The notes below the pieces were generated by a model, which worked only from the letters and a program-made list of their open reading frames with translations, was not told the DNA's origin and did not search any database. A program made the translations under genes and the position numbers. Shown here one piece after another: positions 47,252 to 57,756 of a stretch of 64,000 nucleotides of DNA. How positions within the stretch are numbered: the stretch's first letter is position 1; each line of letters opens with the position of its first letter. The DNA is from Duganella sp. BJB480 (lineage in GTDB: Bacteria > Pseudomonadota > Gammaproteobacteria > Burkholderiales > Burkholderiaceae_D): the NCBI GenBank assembly GCA_003416985.1, contig QVIN01000001.1:124001-188000 (forward strand), in the 5' to 3' direction.

Positions 47252-47719
47252 ATGACACGTCCACCCCTCCCTCCGTTCACCCTTGAAACCGCGATCCTGA
47301 AAGTCCGCCTGGCCGAAGACGGCTGGAACACCCGCAATCCGGAAAAGGTCTCGCTGGCCTACACCGAGGACTGCCGCTGGCGCAACCGCGCCGAATTCGT
47401 CACCGGCCGTACCGCCATCGTCGGCCTGCTGACACGCAAATGGACGCGCGAACTCGAATACCGCCTGATCAAGGAATTGTGGGCGTATGAGGGCAACCGC
47501 ATTGCGGTTCGCTTCGCGTACGAATACCATGACGACTCCGGCCAGTGGTATCGCGCCTACGGCAACGAGAACTGGGAATTCGCCGAAGACGGTTTGATGC
47601 GCCACCGCCTGGCCAGCATCAACGAAGCGCCGATCGCGGCGGCCGACCGCAAGTTCCACTGGGACCTGAACGGCCCGCGTCCGGCCGATCATCCGGGCTT
47701 GAGCGAATTCGGATTCTAA
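47252..47719 (+). CDS. DUF1348 (NTF2-like) protein
   Basis: The 155-residue protein has the NTF2-like fold of DUF1348: [43 protein letters not shown] and [23 protein letters not shown]1348 proteins are often controlled by TetR genes. Their role is unclear. It lies directly after a perfect operator palindrome and 14 bases before the tetR gene, so it is the main regulated product. No signal peptide is present. Confidence 0.88.
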   Translation: MTRPPLPPFTLETAILKVRLAEDGWNTRNPEKVSLAYTEDCRWRNRAEFVTGRTAIVGLLTRKWTRELEYRLIKELWAYEGNRIAVRFAYEYHDDSGQWYRAYGNENWEFAEDGLMRHRLASINEAPIAAADRKFHWDLNGPRPADHPGLSEFGF

Positions 47720-47733
47720 AAAAGAAAGCAGAC

Positions 47734-48288
47734 ATGGCAAGAACGACGGTTGAACGCGGCGATGTGATCCCGCTGCTGGCGGAAGTGTTCCGGACCTACG
47801 GCTTCGAGGGCGCGAGCCTGACCCGTATCTCCGAGGGCACCAGGCTGGGCAAGGGCAGCATCTATAACTTTTTCCCCGGCGGTAAAGACGAGATGGCGGA
47901 CGCCGTGCTGGCCGAGATCGACGGCTGGTTCCGCGAGCAGGTGTTCCAGCCGCTGCGCATCGCCGACGACGCGGCGCAGGGGATAGAGCGGATGTTCGTC
48001 GCGGTCGGCCGTTACTTCGAGTCGGGCCGCAAGGTGTGCCTGGTGGGCGTGTTCGCGCTGGGGCATGAGCGCGACCGTTTCACGCTCAAGGTGCAGGGCT
48101 ACTTCGCCGAGTGGGTGGCGGCGCTGGCCGATGCGCTGGAGCGCGCCGGCCGCGACGCCGACACCGCGCAGGCGCTGGCCGAGGACACGGTCGGCGCCAT
48201 CCAGGGCGCGCTGGTGCTGGCGCGCGCCGCCGGCGATCCGGAGCTCTTCATGCGGGCGCTGGAGCGCCTGCGGCGGCGCCTGGCCTGA
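47734..48288 (+). CDS. TetR/AcrR-family transcriptional repressor
   Basis: The regulator has 184 residues. The N-terminal HTH reads VFRTYGFEGASLTRISEGTRLGKGSIYNFFPGGKDEM (shown by its parts GFEGASLTRI and GKGSIYNFF), the classic TetR recognition helix. The C-terminal helices form the ligand and dimer domain. It follows DUF1348 by 14 bases and probably represses the operon through the palindrome at 47210-47231. The inducer is unknown. Confidence 0.92.
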   Translation: MARTTVERGDVIPLLAEVFRTYGFEGASLTRISEGTRLGKGSIYNFFPGGKDEMADAVLAEIDGWFREQVFQPLRIADDAAQGIERMFVAVGRYFESGRKVCLVGVFALGHERDRFTLKVQGYFAEWVAALADALERAGRDADTAQALAEDTVGAIQGALVLARAAGDPELFMRALERLRRRLA

Positions 48289-48301
48289 CGGCGCGCCGCT
48301 T

Positions 48302-49489
48302 TCATACAAGGCCGATGTCTCGCCCCCTGGTGCCGAAGATGTGTTCGACCTGTCCGGCATTGAGGCCGTACATGCGCGCCAGCAGGCCGCCGAACATGGC
48401 GCGGTATTCGTTGAGCACCGGGTAGTCGCGGTTCTGGAACAGCGTGGCCTGCTCCACGCGTATCTGCTCGCCGCGCACTTTGCCGCCCTGGACGCCGCCG
48501 CCCAGCACCCAGTACACCGAGCCGTGACCGTGGTCGGTGCCGCGGTTGCCGTTCTCGCGGAAGGTGCGTCCGAATTCGCTGACCACGATCACCACCGTGT
48601 CCTTCCAGTCCGGCCCCATCTCCTGCGCGAAGCCGGCCAGGCCGCGTCCCAGTTCGTCCAGCCGGCCGGCCAGGTAGCCGGTGGCGCCGCCCTGGCCGAC
48701 GTGGGTGTCCCAGCCGCCGACGTCGACGAAGCCGATGTTGTATTTGTCCTTCATCAGTTTGGCGATGCGGCGCGCCTCCAGTTCGAAGCCCTTGGCCGTG
48801 ATGGCGTTGCGGTTGGCCGCGTCCATCTCGCCGATCATTTCCTTCATCACGTCCTCGCGCACCGCGAAGCCGTCGCGCACCGGCTGCGACAGCGGCGTGC
48901 CGTCGTACATGGCGGCGATCAGCTTGGCCTGGCGCGCGTCGACCGAGGGCTTGGCGATGGAACGCAGCGCCATGTTCGGCAGCTGCACGCCGCCCTGCAT
49001 GATCAGCGGCAGCTGGTCGGTGAAGGAGATGGCGCTGGCCCGGTCGGCGCTCAGCGTCTGCGCCAGCCGGTTGAGGAAGCCGGAGCGGTAGTCGCGCGTG
49101 CGGTCCAGCGCTTGTCCGAGCTCGATGCTGTCCTGGGTTTCGAAGTGGCTGCGCGAGATGTCCTCGGTGCCGGCGAACGGCACGAACGCCGCCTGCCCGG
49201 ACGTGAACAGCGGGTAGATGCTGTCGCGCAGGGCGGGATGCAGGCCCCAGTCGCTGTCGATGGGCAGGGCGGAATTGAGTTCGGCGCTGGGCTTGGGCAC
49301 GGCGATGTTGGGGCGCGACTGGTAGTAGAACTGGCTGGAGATCGGCACCAGCAGGCTGGCGGCGTCGTAGCCGCCGCGCATGAAGACGAACAGCAGCCGG
49401 GATTTACCGGCCGGTGCGGCCCACAGGTTGCCCGCCATCGCGGGCAGCGCCAGCGCGGACAGTGACTTGAGCAGGGTGCGGCGTTTCAT
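48302..49489 (-). CDS. DUF1501 protein, exported
   Basis: The protein has 395 residues and a Tat-like or Sec leader (MKRRTLLKSLSALALPAMAG, with RR near the start). The alkaline-phosphatase/sulfatase-like fold of DUF1501 is shown by LFVFMRGGYDAASLLVP, SHFETQDSIELG, VDVGGWDTHVGQGG, VIVVSEFGRTFRENGNRGTDHGHG and WVLGGGVQGG. The His and Asp clusters suggest metal binding. AAGGAA lies before the ATG. It is the second gene after DUF1800, with an 11-base gap. The two families nearly always occur together; their joint function is not established. Confidence 0.9.
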   Translation of the reverse strand: MKRRTLLKSLSALALPAMAGNLWAAPAGKSRLLFVFMRGGYDAASLLVPISSQFYYQSRPNIAVPKPSAELNSALPIDSDWGLHPALRDSIYPLFTSGQAAFVPFAGTEDISRSHFETQDSIELGQALDRTRDYRSGFLNRLAQTLSADRASAISFTDQLPLIMQGGVQLPNMALRSIAKPSVDARQAKLIAAMYDGTPLSQPVRDGFAVREDVMKEMIGEMDAANRNAITAKGFELEARRIAKLMKDKYNIGFVDVGGWDTHVGQGGATGYLAGRLDELGRGLAGFAQEMGPDWKDTVVIVVSEFGRTFRENGNRGTDHGHGSVYWVLGGGVQGGKVRGEQIRVEQATLFQNRDYPVLNEYRAMFGGLLARMYGLNAGQVEHIFGTRGRDIGLV

Positions 49490-49500
49490 CGTGCGATTCC

Positions 49501-51030
<1,530 letters not shown>

Positions 51031-51142
51031 GAAGCTGAGTATAGTTCGCGAATTACGCCGGACGGCGCGCATAACAAAATGTTACAAACTATGTAATCCA
51101 AAGACGTTAGCATGATCTTTTTGCAACCCTGAACGGACATCC

Positions 51143-52480
51143 ATGAATCGCAATCAGTTGTTGGCCGCGTTGGCCTTGGCCGCCAGCGCAAGCTGTCACG
51201 CGGCGGTCACGCTGCAAGTCACCACGTCCGTTCATTTCGAGCCGACCAAGTCCGCATCCAATCTGCCGCCGGACAGCAAGACCACGGCCTTCGTCACACT
51301 GGCCGACGATTACATCGCGGCCAAATCGGGCAACGCGACGACGGTTTACGATTTCAAGAACCGCCGGCGCGTGGTGCTGGATGACGCGAACAAAACCTAT
51401 GTGGACTATTCGCTGTACGACACCCTCGGCTTCCGTGTCTTCGAGATGCGCAACCGCGTCGTTCTGAACACCGCGATGGCCAAAGCGGCAATCCCTGATT
51501 TCAAGCCGGTCCGCAAGGTGGACCTTGAGCAGGAGCTGACGCTGGCCGAGGACAGCGGCACCGTCATCGACGCCGCCACCAGCGGCGACACGCTGCACTT
51601 CACCAGCGAAGGCATCCCGTTGGCGACATGGAGCAAGCATGGCGCCCAGGCCGGCGCGCGCGATGTGGCCCACTTCGCGCAGCTGCTGCGCTACGTGCAA
51701 TCGATCCATCCGCAAGTGCTGGCCAAGCTGGCCGAGGGCGGTGTGATTCCCGACAGTCTGACCTTCACCACCAACACCTCGCTGGCCCCCGTGACGGTCC
51801 GCATGGATGTGGAAAAGGTGCAGGGCGCATCGCCGCCGGCCTTTACGCTGCAAGGCTACACGCCCCGCCAGGCCACGCCGACGCAAGGCGCGCTGGAAGC
51901 GCTGGTCGACCGCATGGCGGCACAGACGCCGCAGCAGCTGGACGCCTTGCGCGCAGCCCATCCCTGCGACACCGAGGCCGCCTACCGCGAAGACCAGCTG
52001 CTCGATACGATGCTCGGCCGAATTGAGTGCACGCTGTCCACCGGCGCGCCGATGCTGTCCTTCACGCCGGCGCAGCTGGAGCAGGTACGCGCCAGCGTTC
52101 CGGTCAGCCTGGCCTTCAGCGCCACCAAAGTCACCAAGCAGGAGGAGGTTGTAGCGGCGGTGAAGACCTTGTCCGGCCTGCGCAGCCAGGCGCCGCGCAA
52201 GGCTTACATTTTGAAGCTGTTCGAAGCGAACAACCGCGCCAGGCTGCGGGAGTTCAATGAATCCAGCCAGTTGTTCGCCGATGTGCTGGAGGCCAATCCG
52301 GTGCTGGGCGGCGCCTGGAAGGACATGGGCGACTTGATGATCATGCGCTTCGACATGCCGGCGGCGTGGCGTAGTTGGGACATCGGCCGCCGCATCGCGC
52401 CGACGCTGCCGAATTTTGCCTACGTCAACCAGCTGGAAAGCGAAATGGCCAAGCGCCATCCCGAGTATTTGGTATATTGA
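51143..52480 (+). CDS. Exported protein of unknown function (445 aa)
   Basis: A signal peptide (MNRNQLLAALALAASASCHA) is followed by a beta-rich domain (VYDFKNRRRVVLDDANKTYVDYSLY) resembling lipoprotein-carrier or DUF4412-like folds that test metal or denatured-protein states. A more helical C-terminal half follows (SQLFADVLEANPVLGGAWKDMGDLMIMRFD), which reads like TPR helices. I do not recognise the whole protein. It is divergent from DUF1800, with a small palindrome between them, and ends 28 bases before the YdeI-like gene. Confidence 0.75.
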   Translation: MNRNQLLAALALAASASCHAAVTLQVTTSVHFEPTKSASNLPPDSKTTAFVTLADDYIAAKSGNATTVYDFKNRRRVVLDDANKTYVDYSLYDTLGFRVFEMRNRVVLNTAMAKAAIPDFKPVRKVDLEQELTLAEDSGTVIDAATSGDTLHFTSEGIPLATWSKHGAQAGARDVAHFAQLLRYVQSIHPQVLAKLAEGGVIPDSLTFTTNTSLAPVTVRMDVEKVQGASPPAFTLQGYTPRQATPTQGALEALVDRMAAQTPQQLDALRAAHPCDTEAAYREDQLLDTMLGRIECTLSTGAPMLSFTPAQLEQVRASVPVSLAFSATKVTKQEEVVAAVKTLSGLRSQAPRKAYILKLFEANNRARLREFNESSQLFADVLEANPVLGGAWKDMGDLMIMRFDMPAAWRSWDIGRRIAPTLPNFAYVNQLESEMAKRHPEYLVY

Positions 52481-52508
52481 GGAAAACAACAACCAGCCGA
52501 GCATCGTC

Positions 52509-53108
52509 ATGCCCACCATCGACCCGCGCGTTGACGCCTACATCGCCAAGTCCGCCGAATTTGCGCAGCCCATCCTCAAGCACCTGCGCGCCATCGTCCA
52601 CGAGGCCTGCCCGGAAGTGGATGAGACGATGAAGTGGAGCTTCCCGCACTTTATGTACAAGGGCATGATGTGCGGGATGTCGGCCTTCAAGGCCCACTGC
52701 GCGCTGGGCTTCTGGAAGGGCGAGCTGCTGATGGCCGATGAGGCCAACCGCGAGGCGATGGGCCAGTTCGGCCGCATCGAGTCCGTCAAGGACCTGCCGT
52801 CCAAGAAAATCCTGACCGGCTACATCAAGAAGGCGATGAAGCTGAACGACGACGGCATCGCCGCGCCGGCGCGCGTCAAGCCCGCCGAGCCGCGCCCGCT
52901 GGTCATCCCCGACGACCTGACCGCCGCGCTGAAGGCGGTGCCGGCGGCATACCGGCACTTCGAAGCCTTCAGCCCGAGCAAGAAGCGCGACTACGCGGAT
53001 TGGATCGCCGAGGCCAAGACCGAGGCGACCCGCACCCGCAGGCGCGAGCAGGCCGTCGAGTGGATCGCCGAAGGCAAGGCGCGCAACTGGAAGTACGAGA
53101 AGTGCTAA
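52509..53108 (+). CDS. YdeI/DUF1801 family protein
   Basis: The cytoplasmic protein has 199 residues and two parts. Residues about 8-115 form a DUF1801 (YdhG-like) domain: PILKHLRAIVHEACPEVDETMKWSFPHFMYKG (in parts) and MCGMSAFKAHCALGFW. The C-terminal part is YdeI/OmdA-like: DDLTAALKAVPAAYRHFEAFSPSKKRDYADWI and EQAVEWIAEGKARNWKY. YdeI-type proteins are linked to envelope stress and peptide resistance, with unknown chemistry. ATG 52509 follows a weak GAGG-like site. Confidence 0.86.
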   Translation: MPTIDPRVDAYIAKSAEFAQPILKHLRAIVHEACPEVDETMKWSFPHFMYKGMMCGMSAFKAHCALGFWKGELLMADEANREAMGQFGRIESVKDLPSKKILTGYIKKAMKLNDDGIAAPARVKPAEPRPLVIPDDLTAALKAVPAAYRHFEAFSPSKKRDYADWIAEAKTEATRTRRREQAVEWIAEGKARNWKYEKC

Positions 53109-53118
53109 CCGGCGCGGC

Positions 53119-54735
53119 CTAGCCGGCCAGCAGCGCCGGCTTGCGGCCCTCGCGCGGGAGGCTGGGCCGCGCGGCCGGTTCCGCGTGCAGCTTGAACACC
53201 TGCACGGCGGCGGTCAGGTGTTCGGCTTGTTGCTGCAGGCTGCCCGCCGCCGCTGCCGCTTCCTCCACCAGCGCGGCGTTCTGCTGCGTCACCGCGTCCA
53301 TCTGCGACACCGCCTGGTTGATCTGCTCTATCCCCTCGGTCTGCTCACGCGTGGCGGAACTGATCTCGCCCATGATGTCGCTGACGCGCCGCACGCTTTC
53401 GACGATCTCCGTCATCGTGGCGCCGGCTTCACCCACCAGGCGGTTGCCGATGGTGACCTGGCCGACCGAATTGTCGATCAGCGCCTTGATCTCCTTGGCC
53501 GCGCTGGCCGAGCGCTGCGCGAGGTTGCGCACCTCGCTGGCCACCACCGCGAAGCCGCGTCCCTGTTCGCCGGCGCGCGCAGCCTCCACCGCCGCGTTCA
53601 GCGCGAGGATATTGGTCTGGAACGCGATGCCGTCGATGACGGCGATGATGTCGACGATCTTGCGCGACGAGTCGTTGATCGAGTTCATGGTGTCGACCAC
53701 CTGAGACACCACGTCGCCGCCCTTGGCCGCCACAGTGGTGGCGCTGGCCGCCAGCTGGTTGGCCTGGCGCGCGTTGTCGGCGTTGTGCTTGACGGTGGAT
53801 GTCAGCTCCTCCATCGAACTGGCCGTCTCTTCGAGCGAACTGGCTTGTTGCTCGGTGCGCGCGGACAGGTCCAGGTTACCGGTGGCGATCTCGCCGCAAG
53901 CGGTCGCGATCTCGTCGGTGCTGTGGCGCACCTGCCCGACGATGCGCAGCAGGTTGTCGTTCATGTCGCGCAGCGCCTGCATCAGCTGCCCCGTTTCGTC
54001 GGCCGATTCGACTTCGATCGACGACGTCAGGTCGCCCTTGGCCACCTGCTGCGCCACGTCCAGCGCGTTGCGCAGCGGCCGCGCGATGATGCGCGCCACC
54101 CAGACCGCCAGCACCAGTCCAAGCAGGATGGCGGCCACCAGCAGCGCCACGGTCCACAGGCGCGAGCTGGCGAAGATGCTGGCCGCCGTGGCTCCCGACC
54201 GGTCGGCACCATCGAGGTTGATCTTGACCAGCTGGTCGATCTGCGTGCTCAGTTCTCCCAGCTGCCGCGCCGAGTCGCCGGCCAGCAGCGCCTTGGCGTC
54301 GTCGGTCTTGTCCGGACCGGCCGCCAGCAGGGCCATGATTTTTTCATGCGACGACAGATAGCCGGCCATGGACTTGGTCATCTCGGCGTAGACGCGCTTT
54401 TCCTCCGGCTCCGACACCTGCGCCGCGTAGACCGCGGCATCCTTGTTGAGCGTGGAGAGGGCGGCGGTCAGGTTGGTGGTGATCCGGGTGCGGTCCGGCC
54501 CTTCGCTGTAGAGGAAGGACGACAGCTCCCAGCGGCGCACTTGAAGCAGGTCGGATTTGACCGTCATCACCGCGCGCACGCTGGGCAGCCAGTTGGTGTA
54601 CAGGTCCAGGGTGGAGCCGTTGATGGTCCCCATGTTGACTATCGAGATGACGCCATTGGCGAGCATCAGGCCCAGCACCACCAGGAACGAGGCGACCAGC
54701 TTGGTGGCGATATTCAGATCGTAGAACCATCTCAT
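53119..54735 (-). CDS. Methyl-accepting chemotaxis protein
   Basis: The 538-residue receptor has transmembrane helices near residues 11-31 and 192-212 that bracket a four-helix-bundle periplasmic sensor of the 4HB_MCP type. HAMP follows ([19 protein letters not shown]), then the signalling domain with the conserved hairpin [39 protein letters not shown] (in parts) and methylation regions. There is no C-terminal CheR-binding pentapeptide; the tail ends [11 protein letters not shown]. No chemotaxis kinase genes are nearby. AAGGAAA precedes the ATG. Confidence 0.95.
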   Translation of the reverse strand: MRWFYDLNIATKLVASFLVVLGLMLANGVISIVNMGTINGSTLDLYTNWLPSVRAVMTVKSDLLQVRRWELSSFLYSEGPDRTRITTNLTAALSTLNKDAAVYAAQVSEPEEKRVYAEMTKSMAGYLSSHEKIMALLAAGPDKTDDAKALLAGDSARQLGELSTQIDQLVKINLDGADRSGATAASIFASSRLWTVALLVAAILLGLVLAVWVARIIARPLRNALDVAQQVAKGDLTSSIEVESADETGQLMQALRDMNDNLLRIVGQVRHSTDEIATACGEIATGNLDLSARTEQQASSLEETASSMEELTSTVKHNADNARQANQLAASATTVAAKGGDVVSQVVDTMNSINDSSRKIVDIIAVIDGIAFQTNILALNAAVEAARAGEQGRGFAVVASEVRNLAQRSASAAKEIKALIDNSVGQVTIGNRLVGEAGATMTEIVESVRRVSDIMGEISSATREQTEGIEQINQAVSQMDAVTQQNAALVEEAAAAAGSLQQQAEHLTAAVQVFKLHAEPAARPSLPREGRKPALLAG

Positions 54736-54919
54736 GATGTTTTCCTTTCGGGAACAACGTGACGCAGGAACCAGAGGCGCGGGAATAGCGATGCCGCAAA
54801 TCAGTATAGGCCTGATTTATTGTCGGTGGGTATCGAATTGCAAGGTGTGGAAGGGGCGAGACAGATGGGGGGTAATGCGGCGTTCAGCGGGGTTTGGGCT
54901 GTACGCAGGGCGCATTTAG

Positions 54920-54945
54920 GGCGCCGGATACCGCATGCCGGCGCC
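54920..54945 (-). terminator. GC-rich hairpin, possible transcript end
   Basis: An 8-bp perfect stem, GGCGCCGG with CCGGCGCC, has a 10-base loop and lies 27 bases beyond the stop of the small HTH gene on the minus strand. No T tract follows, so termination is uncertain. The rest of the gap to 54735 shows nothing recognisable. Confidence 0.3.
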
Positions 54946-54971
54946 TGGCATGGCACGAGCAGCTAGGCTGT

Positions 54972-55259
54972 TCAGTGCATGGACGCGGTCGACAGATCCT
55001 TCAATTCCCGTATGCTGATATCTGACTTCTCATGCATACGCAGCAAAATGGTGGCGCCAACTGCCAACTTCCGGTGCCGGATTTTGCTGATGATGGGCGG
55101 TTGTACCTCTAGGACTCTGCAAAGTTCCGCATCGTTTTTGAGGTTCATCTTTTCGATCAAAGTATCAAGAAGCTTGTTCGGAACAAAACTGGAAGGTTCC
55201 AGCGCCCGAGCGCGATTCATGGCTTCGATCAGTTCCAGCTTTTTTTGCCGTACGTTCAT
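54972..55259 (-). CDS. Small helix-turn-helix protein (95 aa)
   Basis: The protein is short and helical: MNVRQKKLELIEAMNRARAL, then an XRE-like HTH (NDAELCRVLEVQPPIISKIR, with IRHRKLAVGATILLRM). It is probably DNA-binding. The ribosome binding site is unusually strong (AAGGAGGAG, 7 bases before the ATG). Upstream lies an AT-rich stretch with several inverted repeats that may be its own operator. Codon bias is weaker than in its neighbours, hinting at transfer. The target is unknown. Confidence 0.78.
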   Translation of the reverse strand: MNVRQKKLELIEAMNRARALEPSSFVPNKLLDTLIEKMNLKNDAELCRVLEVQPPIISKIRHRKLAVGATILLRMHEKSDISIRELKDLSTASMH

Positions 55260-55349
55260 GATTGCTCCTCCTTTGCTCAAAACGTGAAAAGAAATTACGT
55301 TTCCTGGCAAGGCTAGCGTCCACACTTTTTTGGTCTGAATGTGGTACGC

Positions 55350-55384
55350 AACTCAACATTCTTGATAACCATGCAAGTTGAGTT
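55350..55384. repeat. Inverted repeat upstream of the small HTH gene
   Basis: AACTCAAC (55350-55357) and its exact complement GTTGAGTT (55377-55384) are separated by 19 bases in an AT-rich intergenic region. A second AT palindrome, GATAA-N5-TTATC, lies at 55421-55435. Either may be an operator or a weak hairpin. Confidence 0.45.
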
Positions 55385-55439
55385 CAATAATACTACGCGG
55401 GAGCATGAATTCGAAGGTTTGATAAAAAAATTATCTTGT

Positions 55440-56123
55440 TTATTGCTTAAACGTGTTGACGTTTGTTGTTTCTTGTATCCCTGTTTTTGAAAGTTGTAGG
55501 ATTTTGTCTGTCATTTCGGCCGCGTGCTGCGAATGCGTGACCATGATCGCGCACGCGCCGGTGGCTTTGATCTCCCGCCGCAGCAAAGTGAGGATGCTGT
55601 GGGCGGTATCCGGATCGAGGTTGCCGGTCGGTTCATCGGCCAACACCAGGGCGGGGCGGTGCACCAGCGCGCGGGCGATGGCCACCCGCTGCATCTCGCC
55701 GCCGGACAGTTGATGCGGGAAGTCTCCGCCACGCCCGCCCAGGCCCACGGCCTCCAGCATCTCCGCCGCGCGTTCCGTCGGCAGGCCGTTCAGCAGCAGC
55801 GGCAGGGCCACGTTTTGCAGCAGCGTCAAATGCGGCAGCACGTGGAAGGCCTGGAAGATGAAGCCCATGCGCGCGCGCCGCAGCTTGGTGGCGGCATCGT
55901 CGTCCAGGCCGGACATCGGCACGCCGTCGACGACGATGGGCGAGTCGCCCGGCGCGGCGTCCGGCGTATCGAGGCCGGCGATGAGGTTGAGCAGCGTCGA
56001 TTTGCCGACGCCCGAATCGCCCATGATGGAGACGAATTCGCCGGCCTTGAAGTTCCACGACAGGTTGGACAGCACCGGACGGCCGCTGGCATAGGATTTG
56101 GACAGGTTGCGCAGTTCGAGCAT
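55440..56123 (-). CDS. ABC transporter ATPase, LolD/MacB type
   Basis: The 227-residue ATPase has Walker A (MGDSGVGKST), Q-loop (FIFQAFHVLPHLTLLQN), signature (HQLSGGEMQRVAIARAL), Walker B (LVLADEPTGNLDPDT) and switch His (VTHSQH). These variants are those of LolD, MacB and FtsE-type exporters, not PhnC importers. It is the last gene of the phn-type operon, 17 bases after the second permease, but no MacB/FtsX-type permease is present. The C-terminus (ETTNVNTFKQ) is encoded by AT-rich DNA. Its partner is unclear. Confidence 0.9.
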   Translation of the reverse strand: MLELRNLSKSYASGRPVLSNLSWNFKAGEFVSIMGDSGVGKSTLLNLIAGLDTPDAAPGDSPIVVDGVPMSGLDDDAATKLRRARMGFIFQAFHVLPHLTLLQNVALPLLLNGLPTERAAEMLEAVGLGGRGGDFPHQLSGGEMQRVAIARALVHRPALVLADEPTGNLDPDTAHSILTLLRREIKATGACAIMVTHSQHAAEMTDKILQLSKTGIQETTNVNTFKQ

Positions 56124-56140
56124 GAAGGCCTTGGCGAAGA

Positions 56141-56932
56141 TTAGCGGGTGAGGACGCGGCGCAGCGCGAAGCTGATGCCATCGACCATCGCGACCAGCAG
56201 CAGCATGGCGATGATGACGGTGGCGGCCTTCTGCATCTGGAACAGCGACAGGTGGTACTTGAGCATCTGCCCAAGCCCGCCGGCGCCGACCACGCCCAGG
56301 ATGGCGGCGGCGCGGATGTTGTTCTCCCAGCGGTACAGCGTGTAGGACAGCATCTGCGGCAGCGTTTGCGGCAGCGTGGCGTAGAAGAAGGCCGTGGCGG
56401 CGGAGGCGCCGTTGGTGCGCAGGCTTTGTTCCGGCAGCGGCGCGGCGTTCTCCAGCGAGTCGGCGAACAGGCGACCGAGCACGCCGGCGGTGTGCGCGCC
56501 CAGCGCCAGCGTGCCGCCGAACGGCCCCAGGCCGCAGGCGATCAGCAGGATCGAGGCCCACACCAGTTCCGGAATGGAGCGCAGCACATTGAGCAGGCCG
56601 CGCATCAGCGAGCGCGCCACGCGGCCGAAGCGGCCGGACGCGGACAGCGAGAACGCCAGGCCGGCCATCACCGCCAGCAGCGTGCCGAGCGCGGACATGG
56701 CCATCGTCTCCAGCGCGGCCCAGCCGGTCTTGGTCAGGAAGGGCGCGGACAGGTCGGGTGGCGCGAAGCCGGCCAGCAGCTCCAGCGCGCTGTTGACCGC
56801 TTCCAGCGTGAAGAATTCGCGCCACTTCAATGGCAGCGAGGCGAAGCTGGCCACGACCAGCGCCGCCAGCATGGCCATCATGGCCAGCACGGTCCAGTCG
56901 CGGCGCGGCGGCTTGGGCATCAGGTGGTTCAT
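56141..56932 (-). CDS. PhnE-type ABC permease 2
   Basis: The inner-membrane permease has 263 residues, about six helices and the PhnE/BPD coupling motif (TLPQTLPQMLSYTLYRWENNIRAAAILGVVGAGGLG, in parts). It starts at 56932 and overlaps the stop of the upstream permease by 4 bases (ATGA). PhnE pairs act with PhnC and PhnD to import phosphonates or related anions; some clusters with this arrangement are annotated as selenate importers. The ligand cannot be fixed from sequence. Confidence 0.9.
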   Translation of the reverse strand: MNHLMPKPPRRDWTVLAMMAMLAALVVASFASLPLKWREFFTLEAVNSALELLAGFAPPDLSAPFLTKTGWAALETMAMSALGTLLAVMAGLAFSLSASGRFGRVARSLMRGLLNVLRSIPELVWASILLIACGLGPFGGTLALGAHTAGVLGRLFADSLENAAPLPEQSLRTNGASAATAFFYATLPQTLPQMLSYTLYRWENNIRAAAILGVVGAGGLGQMLKYHLSLFQMQKAATVIIAMLLLVAMVDGISFALRRVLTR

Positions 56933-57756
56933 CCGAGGCGCCTCCGCAGGACTTTGGAGAACTGGTCGGCCAGCGCCACCAGCAGCACGAACACCAGCAG
57001 CATGGACGATACTTGGGCGCCGGCCAGCATCTTCATCGATTCGTCCATGCGCTGACCGAGGCCGCCGGCGCCGACAAAGCCCATCACCACCGAGCCGCGC
57101 ACCGCGCATTCCCAGCGGTAGAAGGTGTAGGACATCAGTTCCGAAGCCGCCTCCGGCAGCGCGCCATACATCAATGCGGCCAGTCGCCCGCTGCCGTTGA
57201 CCAGCAGCGTGTCGCTGGCGTGGGAGTCGGACGATTCGAGGATCTCGGCGTACACCTTGCCCAGCATGCCGCAGTAGGTGAGGGCGATGGCCAGTACACC
57301 GGCGGTCGGCCCCAGGCCGATGATACGCACGAACAGCAGCGCCCACACCAGCTCCGGCACGCTGCGCAGCAGCACCAGCGTCCAGCGCACCGACTGGCGC
57401 ACCAGCATCGCCAGGGGCCGCATGCGGCCCGTGCCCAGGCGCGAGATCGATAGCTGTTCGTTGACGATCAGCGTGGCGGGGATGGCCCCCAGCAGCGCCA
57501 AGGCCAGGCCGGAGGTGGCGATGGCGACGGTCAGCCAGGTCTGCTCCAGCAGCATGGCAAGGAATTCGGAACTATGAGCGGGCACCAGGAAGTCGGCCAG
57601 GAAGCGCCCGGTGGCGCTGATGCTCTGCCAGTCGAACAGGATCCACGGCTTGAATTCGGTGATCACCAGCGCCGGCCACAGGATCAGCAAGCAGACCACG
57701 GTGGCGGTCACGCGGCCGCGCCAGGCCGGATCCGGATGCGAGGACAACGTCGCCAT
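56929..57756 (-). CDS. PhnE-type ABC permease 1
   Basis: The permease has 275 residues and about six helices with the conserved coupling loop (GALPEAASELMSYTFYRWE; SVVMGFVGAGGLGQRM). ATG 57756 shares a base with the phnC stop (TGATG); a GTG at 57759 is an alternative. It is the third gene of the five-gene operon. The two permeases are homologous and probably form the heterodimeric channel. Confidence 0.9.
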   Translation of the reverse strand: MATLSSHPDPAWRGRVTATVVCLLILWPALVITEFKPWILFDWQSISATGRFLADFLVPAHSSEFLAMLLEQTWLTVAIATSGLALALLGAIPATLIVNEQLSISRLGTGRMRPLAMLVRQSVRWTLVLLRSVPELVWALLFVRIIGLGPTAGVLAIALTYCGMLGKVYAEILESSDSHASDTLLVNGSGRLAALMYGALPEAASELMSYTFYRWECAVRGSVVMGFVGAGGLGQRMDESMKMLAGAQVSSMLLVFVLLVALADQFSKVLRRRLG

